This document shows positions 49,737 to 61,768 of a stretch of 64,000 nucleotides of DNA, piece after piece. The stretch comes from Dolomedes plantarius (Eukaryota; Arthropoda; Arachnida; Araneae; Dolomedidae): positions 191,779,539 to 191,843,538 of the forward strand of contig OU015492.1 of NCBI GenBank assembly GCA_907164885.2, given 5' to 3'. The stretch's first letter is position 1. Each line of letters begins with the position of its first letter. Position numbers and translations under genes: made by a program. Below the pieces are notes generated by a model. That model searched no databases, had not been told where the DNA came from, and saw nothing but the letters and a program-made list of their open reading frames with translations.

Positions 49737-50274
49737 AAAAAATCGCAAGGGATATGCATTTTTTTTTGGATAATATCCAATCGTCTGCTGCATTAGAAAG
49801 AGAAAAAAATATTTTTTTTGTCTATTTAGTTGTTACGCACGTGACGATAAATTTATTGAAAGTACCAGAAAAAGAAATCACGTGATCAGCATTTAATAAA
49901 TTAAATTCTAAAAATTAATTTTTAAAAATTCACCAAAAAATCAGGAAATGGAGGTAAAAATTCGAAAAAAATTTCATTTTGAAGGAATTTTTATGATCTT
50001 TCTCGTGATATAAATTTTATAACCCTCAATGTATTATTTTAAATGCAAACGTAAAAAAAGTTTAAAAACAGCTTAAAAATTTAATTTAAAAAAATCTAAG
50101 AAGAATTTTTGAAAAATCTTTCTTAGTGCACCCCTACACTATTAGAAGAATCACCATGCAAAATTTCAGCCCTTTAGGTCCAGCGGTTTGGTCTGTGCGT
50201 TGTATGTCAGTCAATCAGTCAGTCAGTGAATGAATGAGTCAGTTACGGAACTGTTTTATATATATAGATATCTT
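49567..50274 (+). mobile_element. CTAGC...TATATATAGAT repeat family, copy 2
   Basis: Begins AACTAGCTGAAAACCCGCGC and ends with a GTCAGTCAATCAGTCAGTCA stretch followed by GTTTTATATATATAGATA. Same layout as 22481-22914, with little similarity between the ends. Includes a (TA)n tract at 49700-49731. Superfamily unassigned. Confidence 0.45.
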
Positions 50275-51399
50275 TAACTAATTTTTTAAAATAAGATAAA
50301 TATGTAAAAAAAGCATCGGACAAGAACTATACATAAAAGATTAATATCAGTTTAATTTAATTTCAGTGCTCGTTAAGAACGACATCAATTCATAAAAGGA
50401 AATTAATTTACATTACAATTTGGTAAGGATTATTTTAATAAAAGTTGCAGTAACTGTCACCATTATTTTCATTCTCACCTCGATAAAAATAGAGCAAAGA
50501 AAATTGATGATCTTCTGATGTAGGAGAATATTCACCTGAATCAAATCATTACAGTTGCAGCTATTCATTAATTTTGCAGAAATAAGTCAGTAGGACAAAC
50601 TTGAGTCGTACACGTGATAGTGGGATTCATAGAATTATCTATTTTAAATTAATTTCATCAATGATTGTTTTAGCTTAATTTTTCAAAATATGTGCAGTTT
50701 AATTTTCTTACTTGCCTTTACATTTAAAACTTGTTTTTCACAATTTCCTAGGGAGCTTTAAGTAAACTTTTTATGGGTTGAGTTTCTTTTCAAGGCTATG
50801 AATTCTTTGGAAGTAGTGAAGGTTGTGAATTTAAATTAGTTCTTTAGTCCTGTATAATCATACTAATGCAAGAGTTTTCGTTTAGTTATGGTAGACCATT
50901 TTTGGCAGATAAAGAAGGGGGATTTGGCACAAAGGCGGAATGTTTCCCTTGTAGGTATTTTTTATGGGGGAGCGAATTTGTATTCGTCACATGCGTTATA
51001 AAACATGGTACCTGCCGAATGTAATATCAGTTTTAAAAGTGTGATATGATTTTGATAATTTCAAAGTCCTTGAAAATTCATATCTAAAATTACCTTTTGG
51101 TAACACTGCTGAAGTTATTTTCGTTGTAGAAAACTTTAGAGAAAATAAGTGTGCTTGTCAAAGCAAAATATAAAAGGAGTGATTTATTTTTTACAAATGC
51201 GTCTTTCCGTTACTTGTTTTATCTTAAATTAAACATCTATATATTTAAGTTGCTAAGCCGACTTTTTGGGCAGTCCGTGAGAGAAAACTACTGTATCAAT
51301 TTACTTCATTTTGGTCTTAAACGAAAGATTGTAATCTGTAGATTTGTCAAATTTGATTTTTGTAACTGCAATTTTTATTAATGAGCTATAATTCACAAT
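50275..51399. other. Intron sequence, nothing recognised
   Basis: AT-rich; no supported exon or repeat. Confidence 0.5.
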
Positions 51400-51680
51400 T
51401 AAAATTTGATTTCTGCACATGCTCAGTGACCTCTTTCAATCTGGCTTTAGAAACTCACTGTTTCTGTGCATGCTCAGTGACATGTTTCAATGCCGAGGAG
51501 CCTCTCTAGATGTCTCTCTGCCATTTTTATTTTTATGATAATTATGTTTGTGAAATATAAGATAAAACCTGATGGAAATTGTTTATTTCGCGCTGTTTAA
51601 TTAGCGATAATTTACAATTAAAAATTTGCTTTCTGCGCATGCTCAGTGACAGTTTTAAATCTGGCTTTAGATACTCACTA
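51400..51680. repeat. Triplicated TTTCTG..CATGCTCAGTGAC motif
   Basis: The motif occurs near 51411, 51461 and 51629. The first and third also share an upstream ACAATTAAAA-TTTG and a downstream ATCTGGCTTTAGA-ACTCACT. Confidence 0.7.
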
Positions 51681-51965
51681 AGCACGAGGCCGCTAAAACA
51701 TCAATTTGTTTCTGGGCATTATTATGATTTTCAACATTCGGCAATGATGTGTTGAGTATAATTTGTGTATTATTACATTTATTTACTATCTAGCCGTCAT
51801 GTTTTGACGGGTAACAACTAGTTATATTTTTATTTACGTTATTTATAAGGAAAACCAGGGAATCATAAACACTTTTTATAAACTACAGGATCCAAACTCG
51901 TAAACTGACAACATCCGCAGCTTCTTGAGTAGAGATGATAACTATCCATTAACAAGCTTTATATA
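51681..51965. other. Non-coding spacer
   Basis: Contains a small GTCAT-TTTT-GACGG inverted motif near 51798-51815 followed by ACAACTAG. Nothing else. Confidence 0.4.
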
Positions 51966-52515
51966 CAGGGTGTCCGGGCTAAAGGTATCCAAAAGTCATG
52001 GCTTATTTTTATGGAATTACCCATTAGAATGTTTTAAAAAATTTAAATAGAAAGAACATCTCACCAAGTTTCAATATCAATCATATATTTCTATCATAGT
52101 ATCACAGATTTCGATCTGGGCACCTTTACTAGCACAACAAATGTCTAAATGGTAATCCAGTTATCTCCAAGTGTTTCGTGGTATATCAGGCGTTATTAGA
52201 CTTTTTTGCTTGGAGATTCATTGAATCCGTTGTGCATAAACAAAGATTTGAAACCGTGGATGAGTTGAAGAAACGTATCATTCAAGCAATTCATGTAATA
52301 ACTCATGATATGCTACGAAACACTTGGAGAGAACTGAATTACCATTTAGACTTTTGTCGTGCTACAAAAGGTGCACACATCGAAATCTATGATTGCTATT
52401 AAAACTTGGTGAGATGTTCTTTCTGTTTAAATAATTTTTTTAATTAATTCTAATGGGTAGTTCCGCAAAAATAAGTCATGAGTTTTGAATATCTTTAGCC
52501 CGGATATAATCTGTC
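51966..52515. mobile_element. Foldback element copy B, arms from transposase 3' end
   Basis: Starts CAGGGTGTCCGGGC after TA (51964-51965); the right end is degraded (TTTAGCCCGGATATAATCTG). Arms of about 230 bp surround a spacer. On the plus strand about 52205-52402 is open and reads RFIESVVHK, VDELKKRIIQAIHVI, DMLRNTWRELNYHLDFCRAT and GAHIE, the C-terminus of a mariner-like (DUF4817/DDE_3) transposase. The left arm is that same coding end in reverse. It is related throughout to 20696-21242. Confidence 0.78.
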
Positions 52516-54057
52516 AGTCTATAGCTATTTTACCGCCATTCGGGTTTTTTTAGTTTTATTAATAACATACATATTACTGTTTTTAGAATTCAAGAACAAT
52601 TTACCTCATATGTTTTGAATTGAAACTACTTCTTTCTTTTATATTTTCAAACTCGCTTTTATTTAAAAAAAAGAATCCCCAGCATTTTTTTCTCAGGTTT
52701 GTTTTAGAACATCCATATAAAAACATTATTAAGAGTCGAATAGTGGTGACAAGTTTAGGTCTCAAAGTAACAACCTATGACAATTCTTTTCAGACTTCCA
52801 TGCCATTATCTGGATTATATTTCTCAGCAGCAAACTACTTTTATTAGATTTTAATCTCGCGAAAGTCTGGAGGCAAATACTCGTCGAAAGTTGTTAAGTA
52901 TTAGATAAGGAGATTTTTTTAAAAATCTTTTCACTGGTAATCGCTAAGAAACGTGGACTATGATACGTTTAAGTACTATTATTAATTCCCGCGTTCTACA
53001 TATTCTGCTAATTACGGTGGACCACGCGATTATCGTGTTGCAGTGAATTTTTAGGGTATCTGAACAGATAGAAACGTTATTTTCGCTTCGAATGAATTTT
53101 ATTATGTATTTGAATATAGGGAGACGTTTTTTCCCCAGTTATGCCTATAGGAAACATTGCTTTGAATAAATGCCTATAATTCTAAATAACATTGCTTCTA
53201 AGAATTAATTTTTTTCTAAATTGTTTTCTATGTTTTTCTTAAATGCGCCATTCGTGTTTCCCGCGAGGTTAAAGATAATAAATATTTGTATTTTCTTTTG
53301 TGATTATTATTATCATCATCATTATTATCATTATTATTATTATTAATATTATTATTATTATTATTATTATTATTTTATAAAGCATTAAAAATCTCTTAAA
53401 GATAAACATATATATGGTATAAATTTGGTTCAGAAAAATATAAAAATCGCTCTCAGGTGCAGATTTAAAATTTATGCTGCTGAATTTAATTACGATAATT
53501 TTAATTAACAACTAAATCTATCTGTTATTAATTATATTTAATAATGATGGCTGTCTTCATTTTGGGAGACTTAAATGACTTTCAATTTTTTTTTAGTATT
53601 TAAAACCTACATCATCATAAAACTAGCCCTGTGTTTATTATTGTTTTTTATTTTTTTTCTCCTCTCTATCTTCTTATTAATTGCAAAACTTCGAAGCTTT
53701 GCTTCATACGAGTTCAAGGTCTAATAATACATAAGCGGTTCAAAAACTAAAAAGCAGATCCCATGTTGCAAGATGGAAACCTTTTTGGGAGACGTATACC
53801 AATCAGTAATTTGTTACTTTGGTTCCTGGTTGTTTCCAAACACAGGGATTCTCAAGAGATGTAAGCTTTTTCTGTAATACGAGCTTCTCTGTATATGAAT
53901 CAGACACCACCCTATTGTCAAACTGTGCAGATGTGAAATAAGCTTTTAATCAAAGTTCATTTGTACTAACGAAAAGTTTTAAGCTTTATGAACACTTAAT
54001 ATTTTAGTTAAATACACTACGAACCTAAACGATCCTAATTGAATCAGAAATACGTGT
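52516..54057. other. Intron sequence with an (ATT)n tract
   Basis: An interrupted ATT/ATC microsatellite lies at about 53301-53375. No exon is supported. Confidence 0.55.
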
Positions 54058-55191
54058 GGAAAATGTAACAGAACTGATGTCTTTCCGATAAGTCAAATTC
54101 ATACATTTGTAACTCAAACCTTTCAAATCCTTTATTTCTCAAAATTTTGTCAATAAAAGTTATATATTAATTGATATTCAATAATATCCTTTGTTTTCTA
54201 GACTGCAAACAATTCCTCAGGGACTGTACCTGAGATGTAAATATTGGTGCAGAGTCAACAAAAATTCTCTGTGATGTTTGAGAAGTTTTTCTATTTATTT
54301 CTGTTTGCATCCTTATAAAAACCTTTAAAGTTTTTAATATTTTACTATAAATCTTCCTCTTACAAAATCGGATAGTAATGATTGGATGTAACAGAAATGT
54401 AACAGAACTGATGTCTTTCCGAGAAGTCAAATTCATGCATTTGTAACTCAAAACTTGCATATCCTTTATTTCTCAAAATTTTGTCATTAAAAATTATATA
54501 TTAACTGATATACAATAATATCCCTTTTTTTCTAGACTGCAAACAACTGTACCTGAGATGTAAATATTGGTGCAGAGTCAACAAAAATTCTCTGTGATGT
54601 TTGAGGAGTTTTCTATTTACTTTTGTTTGCATCCTTATAAAAACCACCTTTAAAGTTTTTAATGTTTTATTACAAATCTTCCCCTCACATAATTGGATAG
54701 TAATGATTGGATGTAACAGAAATGTTACAGAACTGATGTCTTTCCGAGAAGTCAAATTCATGCATTTGTAACTTAAACCTTGCATATCCTTTATTTCTCA
54801 AAATTTTGTTAATAAAAGTTATATATTAACTGATATTCAATAATCTCCCTTGTTATTGAACTGAAAACAACACCTCAGGGACTGTACCTGAGATGTTAAT
54901 ATAGGTGCAGAGTCAACAAAAATTCTCTGTGATTTTGAGGAGTTTTCTGTTTACGTTTGTTTGCATCCTCATCAAAACCTTTAAAGATTTTAATGTTTTA
55001 TTATAAATCTTCCCCTCACAAAATTGGATAGTAATGATTGGATGTAACAGAAATGTTACAGATCTGGTGTCTTTCCGAGAAGTCAAATTCATGCATTTGT
55101 AACTCAAACCTTGCATATCCTTTATTTCTCAAAATTTTGTCAATAAAAGTTATATATTAACTGATATTCAATAATATCCCTTATTTTCTAG
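54058..55191. repeat. ~330-bp tandem repeats ending at the 55192 exon
   Basis: Units recur at intervals of about 333, 327 and 325 bp (anchor ACAGA-CTG-TGTCTTTCC at about 54070, 54402, 54728, 55053). Each includes the intron 3' end (TATATATTAACTGATAT, then TTTTCTAG) and, in the first three, a variant of the first codons of the exon at 55192. Decoy acceptors AG fall at 54200-54201 and 54534-54535. The third unit has lost its AG (TTATTGAACTG). The fourth ends in the real acceptor at 55190-55191. Every unit also has an open minus-strand frame starting MQ-LSYKCMNLTS, treated here as a by-product of repeat similarity. Confidence 0.88.
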
Positions 55192-55407
55192 ACTGCAAAC
55201 AACTCCTCGGGAACGGTGATGACTAGGAGCATTCGCAGTGATCCCGGAGAAGGCACAGTCTTAAGGTCCGATTCTGTTAACAGCATTCCATACAGTAACG
55301 CAGATTCCACGCAAAATATCAACATTGTGATGCCACCGTCAGAATCTAAAGCTCAAATTCATAATTCCAACCAAAACATAACAAACTGCACAGCACCGGG
55401 ATCACAG
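55192..55407 (+). CDS. Internal exon of the unidentified host gene, 72 codons
   Basis: Acceptor CCCTTATTTTCTAG ends at 55191; donor CACAG|GTAAAG begins at 55408. 216 nt, symmetric phase 0-0, so it could be skipped without a frame change. It encodes a Ser/Asn/Thr-rich segment from TANNSSGTVMTRSIRSDPG, through VLRSDSVNSIPYSNAD, to NCTAPGSQ. Several N-x-S/T sequons occur (NNSS, NIT, NCT), but the low complexity and lack of a membrane or signal segment leave its side of the membrane, if any, unknown. It is clearly less AT-rich than its surroundings. The start phase matches the end of 44206-44495. The protein is not recognised. Confidence 0.78.
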
Positions 55408-56560
55408 GTAAAGGATTTCTGTGCATGTTTTTTTCAAAAGTCTGTCTTACAATGATTTATTTTTAATGTGTAATTAAATGTTTGCACTCTGTTTTTTTTT
55501 TTTTACCTCATGAAAGTTTCTATTTCTCTATCCTTAATATTTTCTTCATTATTATATCCAAAAAGATATAATATTTATGTAATAAATATTTATATATTAT
55601 ATCTCCATTATTATAGTTATTATATAAATATATCCATTCTTTCTACGATTATTTTGTTAAAGTATTTAACTGGAATCCCAATGAAGTGGTGCATGCATTC
55701 AAATATTTTTTCTCAGTGGTACTTAACCAACTATCTATAAAATTTGTTTTAGCCGATAAAAAAAATTTGGACAGTGGACATTAGCCTAAAGCTTTATAGG
55801 GAACTACTAGAACATTAAAAGAAAAAAAAAATAATTTCGTATGGTTTGTGAATCTATGACAGTAGATTTGAATTCAATTGCTGAGTCTTGGATTATTCTA
55901 AGAAGACATGTTTTTAGCAATGGTACGAATATTTTGGGGTGCGGGCTGCAATCTAAATGGAGTGATTTGTGTAATACATAATTTTCTCGGTGGTACTTCG
56001 TATAAGGTGCTGGCTAAACTGCTGACAGACAATGATCATATGCCCAAATCTTTATGAAGGGCTAAGAACTTAAAAATGAAGAAATATTTCAAATGTGTTT
56101 TATATTAATGCTGTGAATTCGGACTCCATTTGAAGGTCTTAGCCTGCTCGAACCCAAGTGAATTTATTTTGAGCGACCACAGGCCTGCGTGGGTCATAGA
56201 GTAGTCTGACCAGTTTTCATTTTTTTTAAATCTAACAAGTATCATTTTTGAAGACGCTAAGCAAAAATAAACTCTTAAATAATTTAATAATTTTTAAATA
56301 TAAATATTCATTTAGGAAAATATTTTGGATTTGGGTTTTATTTATTCCCTTAATTTTACTCCTAAGTGCGCAGACCACATACGTGCCCTCTGTCTATTCT
56401 AAAATATAGAGCCCGAACTCTGGTCGGTCGTGGGTTTGGTATCTCCTCTATTGTTGACAGAGGGTTTTAATTCATCTGTAAGAGCGTGGGATATTCTAAA
56501 AAAACACGATAAGAACAATTTTACATACCTTAAATTTTAAAATATCAAATCTGCGTTTCA
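55408..56560. other. Intron downstream of the exon, nothing recognised
   Basis: AT-rich with a homopolymer T run near 55493-55504. No further exon is supported. Confidence 0.5.
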
Positions 56561-56574
56561 ACAAGATTCTCAAA

Positions 56575-57222
56575 TAATTCCTCAGATTCTCACAACCAAC
56601 AGGGACTGTGCCTGAGATGTTAATATCAGCACAGAATCAAAAAAAAATCTCTGATGTTTGAGGAGTTTTTCTCTTTATTTCTGTTTGCATCCTTATAAAA
56701 ACCTTTAAAGTTTTTAATGTTTTATTGTAAACCTTCCCCTCACAAAACTGGATAGTAATGATTGGATGTAACAGAAATGTTACAGAACTGATGTCTTTCC
56801 GAGAAGTCAAATTCATGCATTTGTAACTCAAACCTTGCATATCCTTTATTTCTCAACATTTTGTCAATAAAAGTTATATATTAGCTGATATTCAATAATA
56901 TCCCTTGTTATTGAACTGAAAACAACACCTCGGGGACTGTACCTGAGATGTTAATATAGGTGCAGAGTCAACAAAAATTCTCTGGGATTTTGAGGAGTTT
57001 TCTGTTTACTTTTCTTTGCATCCTCATAAAAACCTTTAAAGTTTTTAATGTTTTATTATAAATCTTCCCCTCACAAAATCGAATAGTAATGATTGGATGT
57101 AACAGAAATGTAACAGAACTGATGTCTTTCTGAGAAGTCAAATTCATGCATTTGTAACTTAAACCTTCCATATCCTTTATTTCTCAAAATTTTGTCAATA
57201 AAAGTTATATATTAACTGTAAA
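56575..57222. repeat. Two more ~330-bp repeat units, downstream of the exon
   Basis: Same units as 54058-55191 (anchors at about 56781 and 57113, 332 bp apart). The exon-start-like segment is kept near 56605 (partly) and 56921-56950, but without an AG acceptor. The array ends at about 57222, where similarity stops after TATATATTAACTG. Confidence 0.88.
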
Positions 57223-57395
57223 TTTTTCTAACTGTTATTTTTATATATTAAGTAAATTTTTCAAGATGTTAAATTTAATTTTTTTTAGTAGTATTTAATA
57301 GTATAGTAATGTTTAGTGTGCGAAATGCCTAAATAAGTTATGTTTTATTTAATTTTTGTGTGCTTTCTAAATTAGACGATTTTTATAACCTTTTC

Positions 57396-57575
57396 GCGTA
57401 TGAGTGGGCAATAGTTGCTCACTCGCGAAGCAACTATTGCCCACCAACTATTGCCAAACAACTATTGCTCACCACGCGAGCAACTATTGCCATGAGTGGG
57501 CAATAGTTGCTCGCGTATGAGTGGGCAATAGGCACTCATACATACATCATGGTATGAGTGGGCAAAAGTTGCAAG
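57396..57575. repeat. Cluster of GCAACTATTGCC / GGCAATAGTTGC palindromes
   Basis: About seven copies of the 12-mer or its inverse alternate in orientation. The best hairpin is CGCGAGCAACTATTGCC (about 57475-57491) pairing with GGCAATAGTTGCTCGCG (about 57499-57515) around ATGAGTG, 17 perfect pairs. GTATGAGTGGGCAATAG-type units recur with it. Confidence 0.85.
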
Positions 57576-57630
57576 TTTTGTTTGAATCTTCCGGCGGTTT
57601 CTCTCTTTTGTATTTTTATGTTCCGAGCTC

Positions 57631-59170
57631 TTGTTTCTTTTGTTCTTTTCGATGCGTCGATGTGTCATACTTTTGGGTGACAGACTGCAGCATGCCTTGA
57701 CAGCAAATCTGGAAGGGGAGGAGTGGTGCAGCAGGGTAGGGGTAGTGTTTGTTTTCAGTTTCTTGATGAGACCAATAAAGATTACGGAGGAAGAAGACCT
57801 TGAAGGAAGAAAAATTAAAAGCACATTCTTTGATGGTAGAAAAGATGAAACGATCTTCATAGACAAAAAAGGGACAAGAGGCATCTTCGAGAGAAAGCCA
57901 TAGACCATATCCCTGTGTTGTCAAAACCTGGTTGGAATATTTGGGGCACTTGACAACTCGTTCCGGTCACGGCGAAGAAATATCGAAATCATTACATAAT
58001 TTTTTAAGCCAGAACAAAATGGATATTTCTGAACTGATAGCAGTCGGATGTGACGGCACCGCGGTTAATACAGGGAAAAGCAACGATGTCATTGCCTGTA
58101 TCGAGGACAAAATAAGATGAGAACTGCAACATTTGGTTTGTATTCTTCATACGAACGAGCTCCCACTTAGACATGTACTTTCTTAATTAGACGAAGGAAC
58201 CAAGGAACGAAGGAACCTTAGACCTTTTCCGGCCCAATCGGAGATAGACAAAGAGGGTCCAAAAATCTACGTGTTGTTTCGTTCGAGCCTATTCCTGTAG
58301 CAGGGACATCAGAAATGTAAAACACTGATCAAAATTATTTATTTGATATTTATGCAGCGATTTCAACTGCACAATGCTCTCGAGGACTTCAAAACAGAAA
58401 GCCAGGGCTAATTGTGCAATCGATATGATCACAACTGCTTGCAGAATTTTACGCTTGTACTTTAGTACTTCGAATCCTGACGAAGCTGTGAGATATCTCG
58501 CGCAGTACGTGATACGAGTTTATGCGCCAATATGGTTTGGCTTATTGAAACGGCCATGTTGCGTAGATGGACCTAGAAATGTGTAACAGATTATTCAGTT
58601 CTCAACTTTTCTCTCGGATGAGCTAAAGAAGGCAGTGTCCTCAGTGGTTCAAGCAAATGGATACTATACTGATCCCGAGTATTCACTGGTAGCAATGTCA
58701 ACTGACGATAACCAAGATATTAGAAGACTAGCATGGAGAAGAATTAAAAGATGCCGAAATTCAAAGAAGAAAAATAATGCCGAAATTCAAAGAATAAAAA
58801 TAGATGCCTCGAGTCAAAGAAGAAAAAGACCAACAGAGTGCGAGAGTTCTAGGTTTCAAAGCTGAACTTTTAGTCAACGGAGTACTATGACTGCATCGAC
58901 TAGGTCTCCATCGAAATCAGCGAGCCTTCAATCACCAAAAGTCTTTCATCAAACGAAATTTAAGACAACATAAATTCAGGATCCATGTTAGATGAATCAT
59001 TTGTCTACTTTCCAAGTCACTCCCAGGCTGTTGAAAGACCAGTTAAAATTGCGACGGAAGCTGCATCAAAGATATGAGGAAATGAAGGAAGAGATGCCTT
59101 CCTCAGAGCAAAGTTACAATCACGAAAAACGATGCCAAAATTCATTTCAAAGAAGGACTTCGTAGCTTAA
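57631..59170 (+). pseudogene. Decayed gene of a transposon-like uncharacterised family
   Basis: Fragments in three frames follow one protein. About 57780-57890: STFFDGRKDETIFIDKKG. 57932-58120: SKSLHNFLSQNKMDISELIA, then VGCDGTAVNTGKS, then IEDKIR. A stop, then LVCILHTNELPLRHVL. 58480-58590: YVIRVYAPIWFG and DGPRNV. 58590-58700: IQFSTFLSDELKKAV, VVQANGYYTDPE. About 59010-59150: FPSHSQAVERPVKIATEAAS, FLRAKLQSRK. I recall similar uncharacterised proteins with a GCDGT/GGDST motif, HTNELPLRH and VER-VKLVTEA as abundant multicopy genes in cnidarians and arthropods, probably mobile-element derived; this is memory of a family, not a search. Multiple stops and frameshifts show it is dead. Unrelated to the host exons. 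Confidence 0.6.
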
Positions 59171-60737
59171 AAAGGGCACATTCTGAATACAACATTCAGT
59201 GGGTGGGTGGAACTCGTTGTACAGCAAACTCCTCGTGGTGAGTTCTGGGATGTTTCGCGTTGGTCCCGAACACAAAGCAAGCTAAAAGCTGTACATTTTT
59301 AAAGCACATAGCACCTAAATAATACATATTCAGAGCTTATTTAGGCATTTTTCAGACTATACATTGCTATACAAGTAATTACCACCAAAATAAATTTGAT
59401 TTAACATCTTGAAAAAAATTTCTAAAAAAGTTTCGATTTAGTTCTAATTAAGTCAGCGTATTATTAAAACTTAAAGACATTTTCTTCAAATCAAGGATTT
59501 GTCTTAAAAGCCTCAATTTTTTTGTAAGAACTTAGTACCACCAGTGGCAACTTTTCCGCACTAGCCATCATCGAAAATTGAAAAAAGTCTTTTTTTCGGC
59601 TAACCCTAATGGGGAGAGAATAAACACAAGGAGAGATTGTAGAATCTTGTAAAACTTAAGTTAAAACATTTACAAAAATTTCTGTCACCAGATAGCGGTA
59701 GAAATTACCTTGTGTCAGGTAGTGATATCATAAAACCTAGTCTGATCTTAAAAATCGTAGAAAAAACCCTAACTTTTTGTTGCAATGTAAATAATATGGT
59801 AAACTTCATATATCAACTGGTACTTGAGTAGTAAAAATTAGCCAAAATTGTAAAATTCAAAAAAAACCATCTCTTTTACTGAATGATACCCACACACTTT
59901 AATATGGTAATGCACTCTCTTTCGTAACAAAATACTTAACATTAAGCTTAAATAGCATGAACCGCCCCTTTTCCCTGCAGCCATTGCTCATGAATCTTGA
60001 AAGTGAATAAGAGGAAGTTAATTTCCAGAAACCTTTTAGATATCCTTCTAGTAAGCGTCGAAACAGAAAAGCTTTTCCGTTATTGCTCATTGTACTTGCA
60101 TCAGTTACTTTGCCACTATCATTATTCTGCGAAAACGGCATTTTGATCAAATACTAAACGGGGACACTAAACGGGGAAAGGATATCAGACACTAAGTCAC
60201 TATAATGTTTCGCTGAAAAGATAAAATGTCATTGCGTAATATTCTGAGGTTCCCTGCAGACATACAAGCCAATCATTAGCATGTAAAACTCGTTAAGGGA
60301 GAGTATTTCTCCTTTCTTCAAAAGACAGTTTTGATTATTTCTTGATTTTATGAATAACGTCATAAAATAACCATTCTCATCTGGTGAAATAAAAAGGACC
60401 TTATTAAAAAGTAAAACAAAACTGTAATATATTTACGTCTTATGCAACACATTTTCTTAAATGGAGGTAAGAATTATGAAAGTTACATCATGAAAGCCTG
60501 TTACTGTGTGGATGCTAAATAATTGTTCATAAAATTGTATTCATGCATATATAATCTTACATGCACATTTCGGAGGCTGCTTGAAATGTATAGATTTGAA
60601 TAGATAAATATTTTTAAAGAAATGTCTGAGATACTGTCTAAAATTTTAAAAAATTTCTGACAAGATATTTTTAAAAATAACAATTATACTAAAAAAAAAT
60701 TTCAGCTAGTCTCTTCTAACGAAACTACCGCGGGTTA
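59171..60737. other. Non-coding, nothing recognised
   Basis: AT-rich; no supported feature. Confidence 0.5.
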
Positions 60738-60741
60738 TTAA

Positions 60742-61031
60742 CGTAGGATTACTTATCGTTGCTTACCTCTTTTGTATGTATATATGTTATGTATATATGT
60801 GTCTATATTACATGTACGTATGGATATATATTTATATGTTTGTCAAAATTTTGACGCATTTTGGTACTTATCTGTTTAATTGTTTACTGCTTGCCCAAGC
60901 GATACGGACTGGGTTTGGCGTGCTGCCAAAATTATAACTCGTGACGCAGGACATCTGAAATTTTGCTTTCAATTGCTGAAATTTTGCTGAAATTTTGACG
61001 GAGGACCGTTATGGAGGAACGTAATCCTACG
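60742..61031. mobile_element. TTAA-flanked MITE, 290 bp
   Basis: TTAA at 60738-60741 and 61032-61035 enclose ends CGTAGGATTAC and GTAATCCTACG, a perfect 11-bp inverted repeat (15 bp counting TTAA). Non-coding. Confidence 0.75.
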
Positions 61032-61035
61032 TTAA

Positions 61036-61768
61036 AATGTTACTTAATAATTATTGATGCCAGATAATTTGATTAGATATAAACTACGAGTATAAAGTAA
61101 TAGAAAATAAAGTATGGATGGAAAGCATGATTGTTATCAAAAAGAGCATATTTCTGGTAAAAAAAATTTCATCAAAGGCTTGTCTGTATGTTTTGATATC
61201 AAGCACGTTGTTTCCGTAATGCCACATTCGATAAATGTTATAGTATAATTTTTACTTTAATTGACTCGAGAAATACTCTGTTCCAAGTTATTTCACTGTA
61301 TCTAATAAACTTAAGTTTCGTGCATTACATTAAACTAGAGCTTCTGCAAGGAACTCGTTCATCAGATTCATTAAACTAAGAATGCCAATGCAGAGAATCG
61401 GAGGAAAAATTTTAAATGTCTTCTTCAAAAAAATAGAATCTATGTTTACTATAATTTATTGAACTAAGGGCTTCGCCCCTAGGCTCGCTACGCTCGCTCC
61501 TCTGTTATGGCTAATAGCGAGATACATAGGAGTGATTCTCGGGCAATGTAACAACTTCCATCCATTTACTGTTGTCACCCTTAAGGCGAAGGGCGTTTCA
61601 TCACTGTTGAATTATCAGCTTTAAAATTCAATTAAAAATCTAAAATTTAAGATATAGACTTGAAATGAGATTTATATGAATAAGAAAGCTTTCAGCTTCC
61701 AGATGATGTAAGTATTTTCTTTGTAAGATAAAAACTCGAGGAGCATCGATATTACATCCACATAGGGG
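61036..61768. other. Non-coding with a GC-rich GGGGCTTCGCCCC-like motif
   Basis: At about 61468-61502 AAGGGCTTCGCCCCTAGG and GCTCGCTACGCTCGCTCC stand out in AT-rich sequence and look like one end of a dispersed repeat. The other end was not found. Confidence 0.45.

Noticed and set aside
54167..57171. Conserved minus-strand frames starting MQGLSYKCMN-like in each 330-bp unit
   Set aside because: The units are so similar in DNA that conserved frames are expected; the C-termini diverge by frameshift between copies.
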